Shown: positions 21,717-33,378, counted from the stretch's first letter. The stretch: DNA of 64,000 bases from Paulinella micropora (GCA_009731375.1 BJOX01000145.1:549417-613416); one strand, 5' to 3'. The notes: a model not told the origin generated them from the letters alone. Made by a program: numbers and translations.

Positions 21717-24618
21717 TTCCATATGAACCCACTCGTTGAAGAATTATTCACTCTAAATCTAATAGCATAAGAAGTTAATCCTCCGCCTACTCCTCCTGCT
21801 GGTGCTGTTCCTCCACTTAATGATTTATTTGCTCCAGACTGAGACATACAAATCCCCCATGCTGAATCAGCAGTATCCCAAATAAATATTCCTCTCGCAT
21901 TCGTCCCGTCTGTTTGTCCTTGAATTCCTATTTTCGCTCCATTAGTAGTTGTGGTCGTTAGCAACCCAAAGTATGTAATCCCCGCATTCGCTGTTAGTGC
22001 TTTTGAAGCAGTAATCGCAGTATTATTAATTCTAAATAATTCATTAGTGCCTCCATAATAAAACACGTGGCTCCCCCCAGAACTATCAACATTATAAATT
22101 AAGGTTGCATTACCAAGACCAAACCCATAAAATGCAGTTGTTGAACCAGTTCCATTATCATATAAAACTAATTTATTATTAGCATTCGCAGACCTATCTA
22201 CAAATATTTTTTTACCCGCTCCTACTACTATGTTATCACTCGTTGTTAATGTGGTTGTAGATATACCCGCACTTGCTGTTATCAATCCTTTTGTCCATAA
22301 AGTCCCGTTTGCCCCATTCAATGACATTAACAATTGCTCATTAGAATTTTCCCACACAAAACCATCTGCCGAAGCAAAACCAGAACCTAAATCTTATAAC
22401 AAAGCCTGAAATATCGTTGCCTGCAACCGCAGACCCTCCAGATAGACTTTTACCTGCCCCTGGCTGAGCCATATAAATCCCCCAACTTGTGTTGTCTGTA
22501 TCCCACATAAATATACCTTGTCCATTTCCTCCGTCTACTTTGTTTTGAATAGATAACTTACATCCTCCATCTACTGTTAATAGTCCGCTTGCTGTTATTG
22601 TTCCAGCACTTGTTATGTTGTTAGAATTCATATCTAAGGCACCATAAAACCGCATACCACCAGCATTGTTAAAACGGACGATGTCAGATAAAACAGATTT
22701 GGTATCTGAAAGTTGTGAAATATAAAGACCCGCCCCTTTAATTCCATCGAATGCTACATTTGTGAATACATATCCTCTTTGGTTTGCGGTTCCACTTGAA
22801 TCAGTATTTAGAGTAGATAAGAAATAATGATAATCACCCGCCGTCTCTGAAAAGAATATATTCCCCCCACTTTGGCATAATATCCGAAAACCATCCAATG
22901 TAATATTCCCGCAGTTTTTGACATCGCGATTTCCAAAATCGGCATCGTTCGTTAAAGTTAAATATCTTATCGCAGTGCTCCTCCCATTAAATGTTTTACT
23001 TCCTGTTATTGTTTGGTCTCCTGTTAGTTTCACACAATTGTCATCCAGATATTGTCTATTTACCGCTTCATTCGCATTTTGTGGTGCTCCTAGATTAACA
23101 ATCCGACTACTATTACAATCTAAGCCAGTAGCATTAAACCACGAAACAATCGTCCCGTCAATAATAAAACTTATTTTTTTCGCAGAAATTTCAAAGTTGT
23201 AATATGTTGCCGTGTTCATATCCAAACTAGCAATTGACCCGATATTACTGGTAGAATTGAAAACAATGAATGTGCCCTTTGTTGTTGAATTTATTGAATT
23301 CCCAGTAATTTCAACACCACTGCTATATGTCTTAATTCCTGCTATGGTTTGGTTTCCTGTTAGTTTCACATTTTGCCAGTCTTTTGTATCAACATAACTT
23401 TTATTTGCTCCATCTGTTGAAGCGGAAGGGTCTGCCAAGTTTGTTATTTTGTTGTTATTCAAACTTAATGTTGTTCCAGTTGCGGTTATAATTAAAGTAT
23501 TACCTGAATAGAACTCTACATACGAACCCGTTATTTGTATCGGATACCAAGTCACTGTTGCTGTTTTTTGTGCTGCAATCATTCCTATTTTTGTATCAAA
23601 GGCCATTCCAATACCATCAAAAGAAGTAGGATTTGATGAACCACTTACTTCTAAAACTAATGTAAATTTTTTATTCCCTGCTATGGTTTGGTCTCCTGTT
23701 AGTTTGACCACAGAACCATCAACTGCGAGATTTGCGAGATTAATTCCATTATATGTAGAAGCCCCTGAAATAGCAAAACCACCCATATTTAGTGCCCCCG
23801 TCATACTAGCAGTGCCGTCTAATCTCAGAAAGGGTGAAGTCGTATTTCTCCATTGTCCTGTGCTATACATAAGCAGTTGATTATCTGCGGGGAAGCCTGT
23901 TATTAACACATCGCTGTGGCTATCTATACTTCCAGCTGCTGACACTTTATCATTATTATCTTGATGCTCAAATATCCATTCATCAACATCTTTGGTATTT
24001 AGTAAATTAACTCCTGTTATATTCTTCCTTCCCATACTAATATTGCCGAATTCATCCACATTTATCGGAAATGTTTTATTTACCCAGTTTATTGAGTTAT
24101 ATGTTAGATAACTATTCATCGCCACTGGTGCTGTAATGACTACATCAGAGAGTGTCAATTGAACCGAGGGCGGTATTCCTCCATTTGCCGTCTACATCGT
24201 TATATGTTAAGTATTGACCGACAGTTGGTGCGGATATGTTTGTGTCTATCAGATTATAACGGCTGGTTTGGTGTGGATTACTTGTATTCGAGCGGTGTTG
24301 AGTTGAGGCTTTAACCTCGTCGTTGTCCCTCACTCGTTGCTCTGTATAGTATAAACGGCTTCCTTCTTTAATGTCCGCTGTGCTTTTGGTAGCCAGTCGT
24401 GTATCAAATCGGCTGTCAGTATAATAAAGATTTACGGGGTCGGGATCTTCTGGCACCCTATCAGTGTTTGAGCCAATAATATTAGTGTTCGTTAAGTCTA
24501 AGTTTTTTATGTCCAGTGAGTCCACCGCCAACTCATTAAGGCCTAAGAGCGATTTATATGAAGAACCTGACATATTCGTATATTAAGCAACAAAAAAAAA
24601 ATATATATCTAATAACAT

Positions 24619-25224
24619 TTAAAACCCAAATGATTTTAGACCTATATACATATTTGCGAAATCAATATGCTTTTTTGTCATAAAATGGTGAGATTTATCA
24701 TTTTCTAAATAAAACGAACCACACCCGCATTCACATCTTATTTTATTTTTTTCTCTCCATTCTTTATTTTTTCTTTTTTGTTCCTCTTTATTTTCTTCCC
24801 TCCAATTTTTTGCTTTTTCTTTATTGTTATCTCTGTATTTCTTTTTTGTATTTTTGACTTTTTCTTGATTTAAATGTTGATATAATTTTTGTTGTTTAAT
24901 TATTTCGTCTTTTTTATCTACATAATATTCTCTTATTGTCCTTCCTGCTATTCTTATATTAACACAATTTTCTGTCAGTCTAATTATTTCTCCTTCTCTT
25001 CGTTCTAATTCATATTTATTATTACAAGGATATTCTTCAATTAATTCAATATAGTTGTCTGGATACTTTATTATTTCTTTTGATGATTTAGCTCTTCGCT
25101 TTAAATTTGAACTTATATGTTCACATAACCTTTTATGAAGAGGTTGAGTTGTTGAACCTATGTAAATCTGGTCTGTCTGGTGAGACCTGATTGAATAAAT
25201 CTTTCCTTGCTTATAGTCTGGCAT
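24619..25224 (-). CDS. GIY-YIG endonuclease with C-terminal CxC-type zinc motif
   Basis: 201 aa, intact. GKIYSIRSHQTDQIYIGSTT gives the GIY-YIG variant (KIYSI...YIGS), followed by LHKRLCEH and a Glu-bearing ELIEEYPC segment. A charged helix with repeated KNWREENKEE/KEWREKNK units leads to CECGCGSFYLENDKSHHFMT and KKH, a CxCG...H...H zinc motif that also occurs in E2 39255-39713. Such proteins are common in large DNA viruses and act as homing or repair nucleases. It sits between fibre and charged protein; absent from E2 at this place, consistent with a mobile gene. Confidence 0.85.
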   Translation of the reverse strand: MPDYKQGKIYSIRSHQTDQIYIGSTTQPLHKRLCEHISSNLKRRAKSSKEIIKYPDNYIELIEEYPCNNKYELERREGEIIRLTENCVNIRIAGRTIREYYVDKKDEIIKQQKLYQHLNQEKVKNTKKKYRDNNKEKAKNWREENKEEQKRKNKEWREKNKIRCECGCGSFYLENDKSHHFMTKKHIDFANMYIGLKSFGF

Positions 25225-25341
25225 TGTCGCTTTTTGTCTTATAATGTAGATTTGTTTAATACAGAATATAATCTTATTAAAAATTGCTTATTAATAAAAA
25301 CTAAATAATATTATTTGTATGATAATATAATCAAATAGAAA

Positions 25342-25851
25342 ATGCAGAGAGGTAATAGAGAGGTCGCTATGAAGAACCTTGAAAAGGGGTGGGAGGCAAA
25401 GAAGAATCAGGCTAAGCAGAGAAAGATTGAGAGGGCGAGGGAACTACTTGCAGAGGAAGAGGCTAAGAATGTGAAAGAAATTACCAATGACGAAAAGATG
25501 GACTACATTACTAAGAAGCAGTTGGCTAAGGATATGATAGATGGCAGAGATGGTGAGAAAAGTGAGGAAAGCAGTGAAAGCGATGAAGAGGTTGAACACG
25601 ACTTTGTTGATATTGTCGCCCGACGGGTTGCGGGTATGAAACTTAAAACCAAACAGAAGAAGGCGAAGAAAGTTGTAAAAAAGAAAGTGGAAGAAGAAAG
25701 CGAGGATAGCGAATCTGAGGAAGAAGAGGAAGAGCCTAAGCCTAAGAAGGGTAAAGGTAAGAAATCTAACATATCAGTTAATGTTTACAATCAACAACCC
25801 GAGAAACCAAAAAAAGAAAACAAAGATATATCTAAATTTTTAAAGTTTTGA
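25342..25851 (+). CDS. Highly charged conserved protein upstream of integrase
   Basis: 169 aa, intact. It begins MQRGNREVAMKNLEKGWEAK, then acidic Ser/Glu clusters, HDFVDIVARRVAGMKLK, a Lys-rich patch, EEEEEEPKPKKGKGKKS and NVYNQQ. Same architecture as E2 56773-57294. Disordered acidic/basic blocks suggest a nucleic-acid or chromatin contact, possibly linked to integration since it precedes the integrase in both elements (inference). Confidence 0.65.
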   Translation: MQRGNREVAMKNLEKGWEAKKNQAKQRKIERARELLAEEEAKNVKEITNDEKMDYITKKQLAKDMIDGRDGEKSEESSESDEEVEHDFVDIVARRVAGMKLKTKQKKAKKVVKKKVEEESEDSESEEEEEEPKPKKGKGKKSNISVNVYNQQPEKPKKENKDISKFLKF

Positions 25852-25853
25852 AG

Positions 25854-26110
25854 CTACCACAAATAATGATAAGAATAATAATTAACATACTCTGGATTAT
25901 TGTATGTTAATTCACATTTTGAATTTCTTATAGCTTTTGCTCTCGCTCTGTAATTTCTTCTTCTTTCTTTGTCTAAATGGTTGAGATGAGAATATAACCC
26001 TATGCGGTCGTTGTAATGCTCATATCTGACATCGCCGAAATGAACTATTTTTCCTTTTGGTGTAGTAATGGTATATTTTTTATTTTTACACTTGACTCTG
26101 AAAATCTCAT
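25854..26110 (-). pseudogene. DUF5754-like small protein, frameshifted
   Basis: Homologue of the intact E2 gene (57347-57604). The ATG at 26110 (MRFSESSVKIKN) is followed by a frameshift near 26070. It then has TTPKGKIVHFGDVRYEHY, DRIGLYSHLNHLDKERRR, ARAKAIRNSK and YYSYHYLW. The PKGKxIxFGDxRYxxY...DKERRxxY pattern is that of DUF5754 proteins found in large DNA viruses (recalled). Function unknown. Confidence 0.6.
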
Positions 26111-26165
26111 AATATTATGTAATGGACTATATAAAAAATTACAGTTAGATGTTCGTTTACACATT

Positions 26166-26378
26166 ATGGAGTATTTATATAATCATCGTAGGTATGACTT
26201 CACTAGTTGCTATGTGTGTGGATTAACTCTGTGTTTAGCTAACAGACAGATTACAGCGATTGATGATAGTTTTGATTGGTTTTATATGTATGAGTTTTGT
26301 TCTAATTATTGTTTTGAACTAGAAAAAAAAGAAAGATTAATATATAAGGATAAAGCATTAGGTGTCATTAAGTATTAG
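26166..26378 (+). CDS. Small cysteine-rich protein, possible zinc binder
   Basis: 70 aa from the ATG at 26166. The longer open frame begins at 26016 inside the antisense DUF5754-like gene, so the internal start is preferred; a CTATATAAAAAA box about 40 nt upstream supports it. It has SCYVCGLTLC and FCSNYCFELEKKE, a C-x2-C...FCxxxC pattern like the end of E2 43820-44386. Ends 6 nt before the integrase ATG. Confidence 0.5.
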   Translation: MEYLYNHRRYDFTSCYVCGLTLCLANRQITAIDDSFDWFYMYEFCSNYCFELEKKERLIYKDKALGVIKY

Positions 26379-26384
26379 GAGGCG

Positions 26385-27320
26385 ATGGATGACGAATTAC
26401 AAGAACTGAAAGAGCAACAGGCATTAGAACTACATTTTCAGAAAAAACAAAGTAAGAAATGGAATACGATATGGGCTGATAAACCGTTGAAGCAAGTGTT
26501 CGTAGATTTAGCGGATATGTCTAAGTTAAAAGATAAACCAGGTAATAAAAAATATACTTTTATGTTGGTTTGGATTGACACTAATAGTAGATTTTTAGAA
26601 GTTAGACAGCTAAAAAATAAAACTGCTAATGAAGTATACACTGGTTTGAAATCTATTCCATATATTCCGGAAATCATTACAACAGATAGTGGAGGAGAAT
26701 ACAAAGGAGCAGTTAATAAATATTTTGATGAACATAACATTGAACACAGAACAGTTGAAGTAAGAGACCACAAAGCACTCGCAATAGTTGATAGAGTTAT
26801 CAGAACTATTAGAAGGTGGTTTGACATACTATTTGAAACTAATGGGAACTTTGACTGGGTCTCATACATTGATGATATGGTCAAAGCTTACAATAATCGT
26901 TTTCATCCAACAATCAAAGCTAGATCAATTGATGTATTGAATGGAAAAGCTACTAATAAACAAAAAATTAAAAGAGATGAAAGTATTAATGAATTTGAAC
27001 CAGGCGATAAGGTAAGACAAGAAGTTCAACGAAATCTATTTTCAAAAGGCGGACGAACTTGATCAAAGCAGGTATATACGGTTTTGGGTAGAAATGGATT
27101 TAAGATTGTGCTATCTAATAAAGAACTAGTTAGCCCCCGTGAGTTATTAAAGACTAAGTTTGAAAAGCAAGTTGATGATGAAAAGCAAATTAACGAACAA
27201 GTTCAAGAGATAACGAAGGAGAAGAAAATAAAGCAACAGTTAAAAAAAGAAGACATACAACCAGAAAACATAATTGAAACCAAACGACACAAAAAGAAAA
27301 AGATAATTTTTGATTTGTAG
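26385..27320 (+). pseudogene. Retroviral-type integrase (rve), one in-frame TGA
   Basis: About 311 codons. Core: VFVDLADMSKLKDK (first Asp), WIDTNSRFLEV, TTDSGGEYKGAV (second Asp) and ALAIVDRVIRTIRRW, where the usual Glu of D,D-35-E is Asp (VDR). A chromo/SH3-like C-terminal region follows. The only break is TGA at 27060-27062, after which the same frame continues (GRNGFKIVLSNKELVSPREL). The gene's 3' end lies in the right TIR. It inserts the element and makes the 6-bp duplication. E2 has an intact homologue. Confidence 0.88.
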
Positions 27321-27623
27321 TATTTCCTTTTTCATTTAGGGGACCAAAGGGCCGAAATGATCATCGCAATGCGGTATGTCGTAAAGTGCGGACGAATTTG
27401 CAGTTTCTTTATTTTTGCTCCAAATTTTGAGCAAATGAGCAAATGTTTTTCTCTGTTGCTCGTTTTTCGTGTTTTTTGGGGAGATATGTGTAAAAATAGT
27501 GTAATTAGTGTAAAATCTCTTAATACTACTAACTTTGTAAAAAATAGCAAACGATAGCAAAATTCAAAACGGAAAGGCGGGGGGAGGCTTTGAATCACCC
27601 CCACTTTTCCCCCTTGTTTTTTT
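27271..27623. repeat. Right terminal inverted repeat of E1
   Basis: Inverse of 5287-5642, ending CCCCCTTGTTTTTTT. Its inner 50 bp code for the end of the integrase. Confidence 0.92.
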
Positions 27624-27629
27624 TTTAAT
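27624..27629. repeat. Right target-site duplication of E1 (TTTAAT)
   Basis: Hexamer identical to 5281-5286, immediately outside the TIR. Confidence 0.8.
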
Positions 27630-27949
27630 CGATCCGTAAATATCTTTGATTTTCTTTTCTGGTTTGTCGGGCCTGAGCTGAAAAGTCGCCGTGGGTGGTA
27701 TTTGTTGCTTCTTAATGTTAGGTCATAAAAAAGTTACCATGTTGACGTTCACTTTTTGCAATGAAGTGTTCCGGCGAAAGAAGCCAGTGGAATCTCACGA
27801 ATTTTACGGTCACCGAAATTCAAAAACCAAACGCCCAGAATAGGGGTCGTAATTTATTCTGGGCGTCGTAACAAGTATAGTCGGTGCAGAAGACCGTAAT
27901 TTGACCGTACAATATTAGGGACTGCAAACTCGCAGTCCCTTCAACCAGC
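27630..27949. other. Host flank with possible promoter
   Basis: Unique-looking host DNA right of E1. An ATTCTGGGCGT motif repeats around 27835-27870, and GGGACTGCAAACTCGCAGTCCC (27920-27941) is a perfect stem-loop just before a possible host start. No gene seen. Confidence 0.4.
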
Positions 27950-28303
27950 ATGTGCCAATCTCCGTCAGTATTCACGACCGTTCTCTTCTATCTTATTCTT
28001 TCTATTTTCTTTTCTTCTGTTTCTTCCGCGTCCTCACTAGAGCCATCACTCCATTCCGACCTTTTCCTCAGCATAGACCAGGACACGGTACAGTTCCCAG
28101 GTTGGGATACACCAGTGAAAGCTGCTTCTACTTCCGGAAACTACTCGATTCAGCACATATGGGCAGACAAGGAGTGCACTAAGCTTGTCGTCGTCAATTC
28201 CGCTCGCGTGCAATTCACTGGAACGGTGAAACACTACCCTAGTCTTACCCTTCAACTTGTGTCTTGGCCATGCCCTTCAAAGTTATGCTGTCCATGCCAG
28301 TGA
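27950..28303 (+). CDS. Possible host secreted-protein first exon(s)
   Basis: 117-codon open frame starting MCQSPSVFTTVLFYLILSIF, a good signal peptide with an SVSSA-type cleavage site, then a Cys-containing region (IWADKECTKLVVVNSA). The stop at 28303 may be false if introns follow. A second Cys-rich open stretch at about 28920-29075 (GTYVAFGCEVGKF...) is preceded by TTTTGTGTGCAG, which could be a 3' splice site. No family recognised. Confidence 0.35.
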   Translation: MCQSPSVFTTVLFYLILSIFFSSVSSASSLEPSLHSDLFLSIDQDTVQFPGWDTPVKAASTSGNYSIQHIWADKECTKLVVVNSARVQFTGTVKHYPSLTLQLVSWPCPSKLCCPCQ

Positions 28304-29075
28304 TGCTGTACATTTCTATCAGTTGTTCGTCATACTCGTCATGATCATTTCGAACGTTATTCCTTCTGTCGTCCTGTTTTTGTGTTTATGGCCTACTACA
28401 CGTTTCTTGACTTTGATCGCACTCACTTTGAATTTCATGCATCATTCGTGTGTTGCCTGGCAGTGCCACAAAGCGTGCTCACCCTTTGAATACAACGGGG
28501 TGGCAGCTTATCAGACCTTATATTGCTCAGGCACCTACGGAATCGCACCGGGTATCTCGTACAGTGCATCATAGGATTGACAGAAGCTGTAGAGAGCCTC
28601 TCTCGAACGTGGTTGTGTCATGTGCATGTAGGTGCGAGCGCAACAACCAGATTCTTCAGTTCGGGTATGAGAAGAGATCAAAACACCAACTGCACACTGC
28701 GTAAAACCCATTTAAATGTGTGACAGACAAGGCATGCGATGGCTCCATCGACGCTACAGTCTCCGTCCCCTTCGTACGTAAGCCTGCAACATAACGCACA
28801 ATATATTGCAAACCTTAGAGATAAAGCAGATGATACGATCAGATGAAATGATCTTACGTTTCTGTGTGACTGTTCTACTATAATCGCCTGTATGTGGGTT
28901 TTGTGTGCAGGGCTGTGTGCCAATAAAGGTGCAGGTACCTGCACTCTCATTCACATTCACGCCCTTATCACGTGTGCTGACTGGTTTCTGCTCCAGGGTA
29001 CCTATGTAGCATTCGGTTGCGAGGTAGGCAAATTCACTGAGTCGATCTGCTCAGACGAAACTTGCGGTTCACTCG
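28304..29075. other. Host DNA, possibly further exons
   Basis: Only short frames. Candidate exon sequence at about 28915-29075 as noted for the preceding entry. Nothing firm can be assigned. Confidence 0.3.
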
Positions 29076-29078
29076 ACC

Positions 29079-29079
<1 letters not shown>

Positions 29080-29144
<65 letters not shown>

Positions 29145-29160
29145 NNNNNNNNNNCCCCTC
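29080..29160. repeat. Poly(C) tract ending in a 10-N gap
   Basis: More than 60 consecutive C, then N at 29145-29154. The assembly is unreliable here. Confidence 0.95.
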
Positions 29161-29705
29161 TCCTCCCATCTAAGACGCAGCATGCATGGAACGTACGCAC
29201 ATTACAGACTTTAACATATTATGCCGAAGATGATGTTTAATTTAATAGATTTTATATCAATTTTACATAATCTCATGTGTAGAATATACAACATAATATG
29301 ATATTGTGTTTTCCAAACATCACATTCATCTTATTATTTTAGTTTATTATTTTATCTATTTTACATTATATTATGTATATTATATTACAATGTTGTGTAA
29401 TATTATATGATATATTGTATTTATTGAATTACATTTGATTGTATTACTTCTTTCACACGATATAATATTACATTCAGCCTGTTACGGCTGTTATCTTCAT
29501 ACTGTTAAGCGTGGTGTGTTGGCTCGAGCTCATATTGGCAGTTTGGCTAGCCCCAGACTCGATGTTGATGCTGATATAATTTTTTTTTTGGAATTCACGC
29601 AAATATTAGCGTAGGGTAATGCCCTGAATACCAAAATTTTCTTGTTTTTGGGAGTACTTGCCGGTACCTCAGGCACTTGAACGTGCCTTGTCGACGGGGA
29701 AAGGG
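29161..29705. other. AT-rich host DNA, no gene seen
   Basis: Very AT-rich stretch with many TATTATAT words and no open frame of note. Confidence 0.5.
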
Positions 29706-30012
29706 GGGTCCGGGGTATACGTATACGACGTATACGTATACGTATACGTATACGTGTACGTGTACATATACATGTACGTATACGTATATATGTACGTATA
29801 CGTATGTACGTATGCGTATGCGTATGCGTATGCGTATACGTATACGTATACGTATACGTGTACGTGTACGTATCGTATAAGTATATGTATACGAATACGT
29901 ATTACGTGTATACGTATTACGTGTATACGTATACGTATACGTATATGTTTTTGGATATGTATATGTGTATGTATATGTATATATATTATAATATATATAT
30001 ATATATATATGT
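29706..30012. repeat. (GTATAC)n/(TACG)n self-complementary microsatellite
   Basis: Tandem GTATACGTATACG with variants (GTGTACGT, GTATGCGT, GTATATAT). The unit is nearly its own reverse complement, so single strands can fold and both strands look alike. Open frames on both strands are artefacts. Confidence 0.9.
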
Positions 30013-30125
30013 ATCTTTGCGTTGCTGTTGTGCAGCTTACTGTTATCCGGCACAAGAAAGGAACACGGAGCAGTGCATGGAAATCCTTAAATTCCCCCAC
30101 CACAAGGCGTCAATCACGTCAGACA

Positions 30126-30149
30126 CCTCCCTCCCTCCCTCCCTCTCTC

Positions 30150-30197
<48 letters not shown>

Positions 30198-30225
30198 ACA
30201 CACACACACATACACACACTCACTC
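30126..30225. repeat. (CCCT)n-(CT)n-(CA)n microsatellite
   Basis: CCTCCCTCCCT, then CTCTCT about 60 bp, then CACACACA. Confidence 0.9.
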
Positions 30226-31017
30226 CTTCCCCACTTCCGCAACTCCCGCTCACGCCAACGTAGAAAAATTTTCTAAACTTTGTTCCTGTTTCTGTTGCCC
30301 CTGTTTTTGGCCGATTTCGTTGATGTTGTTTTTACTGCCTTCCAGGCTGTCTTCTATTTCAAATCCCTTTGGATCCATCTCTGCTCGAGCTCAAATGTTT
30401 TCTCATGTATTGTTCTCTACATGTTCATGCAGTTGTTCTGAGGAACACCGGTCCTTCTCAGAGGTCTTGCGAGGTCTCAGATAAAACATCTCTCTCTCTC
30501 TCTCACGTGCATATACCGTATATTATGTCAAATATGTTTCTCAGGAAATGTCAACAGATGTATGCTTGTTTTGTTTCTGGTCATTTCTCCCTTGTGCTGA
30601 TTAGTCGTCATGTACCTGATGGCCGTTGGCACTGTCGTCTTGTTGGGAGCCGTCGGCTATTGCGTAAGATAACCATCTCTCTTCCTGTCTACGTTCACTA
30701 AGTCAAACCACCTCTCTTCCTGTCCCATACCCCTCCAAGGTCCAGGAACATCATGCACACACGTTGACATGTGTACTATACAGCTTGAGAATTGACGTGT
30801 ATTTTGGAATAGATAAATCACTGAATACACACACACATCACGATTGACAATGCCGAAGTGGCTTCAGGACGCGTATAGCTTGCGAAGGTATACATGCAAG
30901 CACGTGGGTGTTTTGGGAGGGTGGATGGCGGGCTCTCACACACCCAACTGCCTCTGCTCCATATGACACATGCACAGCGCTATCCAGTCCACGCACCTAT
31001 CCATCCATCCATGAATC
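30226..31017. other. Host DNA, no gene recognised
   Basis: Mixed sequence with short (CT)n and (CA)n runs. Open frames are short and lack domain-like features. Confidence 0.4.
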
Positions 31018-31019
31018 GC

Positions 31020-31079
<60 letters not shown>

Positions 31080-31085
31080 CTTCTT
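31018..31085. repeat. (ATCT)n array followed by a truncated R400 3' end
   Basis: Pure ATCT units. Directly after, CTTCTTTTTTCTGACATTAGTCGATAT repeats the last bases of R400, so parts of the family are nested here. Confidence 0.8.
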
Positions 31086-31302
31086 TTTTCTGACATTAGT
31101 CGATATTTCATCAGTTGATCTCATCACTTACTCCACGGAGTGAACCAAGGCCACTTGAGGTGTCACTGACCCTCCCTTGGGCTTGGTTTTTTGAAATGGG
31201 TGCCATCTGTCGACAGACAGAGAATTAGGGGATGGTGTGGGTGTGCTGGGCCCGTGGTGGGGTGCTTTATGTGTGCCTAGCCATACGCCTATAAGTCACA
31301 TG

Positions 31303-31655
31303 CCGAAATAGCGACGGGAAGCACAATCCTGTTCCCTCAGGGTGCCCTTTCTCGCTTGTTGAGCCCGGAATAAAACCCACAGTGCTCTGTCGGTTTATAC
31401 TAGACTGTCGAACAGTCTCGAAACTCCATCTGCTTACTGGGTCCTCTGTAATGGAGGTGGGAGCTCGTTCTGCAAGGGGCGCTTATGGAACGAGCCCTGG
31501 CCCCGCCTGGTACTAGGGAGATTTGGTATCGCCTGTATCAGTCCCTTCCGTGCAAACATCACGGCTTAGCTGGGCATCGGGTTAATACTTTACCCACAGA
31601 CTTCCTTGGTTGACGAAATCAGAAGCTCCTTTTTTCTGACATTAGTCGATATCTC

Positions 31656-31745
<90 letters not shown>
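31303..31745 (+). repeat. Dispersed repeat R400, copy 2 with (ATCT)n tail
   Basis: Nearly identical to 21211-21580, then about 90 bp of (ATCT)n. The element may begin further left (about 31090), where sequence leads into it without a break. A short minus-strand frame at 31792-31980 is not credible. Confidence 0.8.
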
Positions 31746-31746
<1 letters not shown>

Positions 31747-32229
31747 CTGGAGACGGTCTCTGCCACTGGCAACTCAGCCTAGGGTTCAGATCTAACTATC
31801 TCCTACAATGACGATTTTGTGTCCGCCGTTAATCGCGCGCAGCGCAAGGGCTAAACAGGCAACCAACTCCTGACCATGGCTGATGAAGTCGGGGCGTGAT
31901 GCAAAGGGTTGATGAAGTCGGGGTTGTAGAAGGTAACTCACAACGAGCGTGAACTCCTGAAACCTCGACTTGCTCACCACATCATCTCCTTAGGGCACGC
32001 GCTCCTGGGGAGTGTTCTAGTGTTGTCCCGTATAGTTCAAAAGGGCTCGGCTACCTTTCGGCTTGAACTGGGCACAGACACCAACCACAGCGAGACAGTG
32101 GTTGGTGTGCAGCTTGGCCGGTGCTGAAAGTTCTTGTCCGGGGGTAGTATAGGAGGCCATGGCTTTTCAAGCTAAGCCACGCCCATAGATTAAACATATC
32201 TATCTATCTATCTATCTATCCATCCATCC

Positions 32230-32262
<33 letters not shown>

Positions 32263-32291
32263 CCTACCTACCTACCTACCTACCTACCTAC

Positions 32292-32322
<31 letters not shown>

Positions 32323-32360
32323 CCTACCTACCTACCTACCTACCTACATACCTACCTATC
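31746..32360 (+). repeat. Second repeat-like block with (ATCT)/(ACCT)n tail
   Basis: About 440 bp of GC-richer DNA containing CTCGGCTACCTTTCGGCTTGA and an ACACCAACCAC...GTGGTTGGTGT inverted repeat, ending GCCACGCCCATAGATTAAAC before (ATCT)n, (ACCT)n. The body-plus-same-tail layout parallels R400 and suggests a related retroposon family. Confidence 0.5.
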
Positions 32361-32475
32361 TGTCTGTCCATGTGAGTGTTTTCAAATACGTCTTTGCAGG
32401 CTGGACTTTCACATACTCTTGTACACATACATAGAAACATATGTACAAACACAGAAGTGTTGTTCTTGAACTCAG

Positions 32476-32586
32476 ATACTGTACAAGAGGAAGCTAGTGC
32501 AGTCCTACAGCACGGTGCAGTACAACCCCGCGGACGTGGTGCCCAACTACGAACAGCTCAAAGCCTTCGACCGCGAACACCGGTGA
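32476..32586 (+). CDS. Possible terminal exon of a host gene
   Basis: An open stretch of 36 codons starts right after TTCTTGAACTCAG (good 3' splice site) and ends in TGA. It includes SYSTVQYNPADVVPNYEQLK, with GC-rich codon use unlike its AT-rich surroundings. No upstream exon could be linked and no family is recognised. Confidence 0.35.
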   Translation: MLYKRKLVQSYSTVQYNPADVVPNYEQLKAFDREHR

Positions 32587-32711
32587 CGAGGCGGGTCATG
32601 ATGCGCTCCCACAAAAACCAAGACATCCACAGTCCGCACATACAAGCGGTTGCTATTTTAAAATTTGCAGTAATATGCTAATATTCTAGAATTTCTGGTA
32701 ATCTGCTAGTA

Positions 32712-32728
32712 TAATAATAATAATAATA

Positions 32729-32776
<48 letters not shown>

Positions 32777-32787
32777 TGATGATAATG

Positions 32788-32832
<45 letters not shown>
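32712..32832. repeat. (ATA)n array, tail of SINE
   Basis: ATA units with a few ATG variants. It adjoins the 3' end of the tRNA-derived SINE on the minus strand. Confidence 0.85.
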
Positions 32833-33062
32833 GTGCTTCTCTGTCAATGGCTGATGCAAATCTGCACATGCGCCTCCATCGTCTCACCCGTGAGGGGAGT
32901 ACGAAGAATTGACGATAGGCTCTAATGACACCCCCGCAAGGGCAGTTCCAACACTTCCAGACGGACCGGTATGTTCAATGAAAATACTGGTGGCACCGAC
33001 GGGAATCGAACTGGCGACAGGGCCCAGATGGTAGAACTTGACCACTGGGCTATCACGGTGTC
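32833..33062 (-). mobile_element. tRNA-derived SINE
   Basis: Read on the minus strand it begins GGACACCGTGATAGCCCAGTGG (A-box-like) and carries CCAGTTCGATTCCCG (B box). A CGGTGCCACCA end to the tRNA-like head pairs with the 5' GGACACC. A body of about 130 bp follows, then the (TTA)n tail. RNA polymerase III boxes plus a simple tail define a SINE. It is flanked on the 5' side by another (ATA)n array (33063-33147). Confidence 0.75.
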
Positions 33063-33063
33063 C

Positions 33064-33147
<84 letters not shown>
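33063..33147. repeat. (ATA)n array
   Basis: Pure ATA units directly upstream of the SINE head, perhaps the tail of an older copy into which it inserted. Confidence 0.85.
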
Positions 33148-33277
33148 GTACAATCCAGGCTTCAACTTTTGGCTCATGATATCCACGGCCCAGGCTTCAA
33201 CTTTTGGAGGCGACTCTTTATCGCATACCAATGTCACTGTGCCATCACAAGGCAATACGAAGAAATCCAAACAGTAG

Positions 33278-33279
<2 letters not shown>

Positions 33280-33353
<74 letters not shown>

Positions 33354-33378
33354 AAAAAAAACCCCCCCCCCCCCCCCC
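33280..33378. repeat. C-A-C homopolymer tract
   Basis: About 18 C, about 52 A, about 18 C. Length is unreliable; flanking frames are meaningless. Confidence 0.9.

Noticed and set aside
29804-30484. 226-codon frame at 29.8-30.5 kb as a gene
   Set aside because: The first two thirds are TATACG and CT repeats; the remainder shows no domain-like composition.
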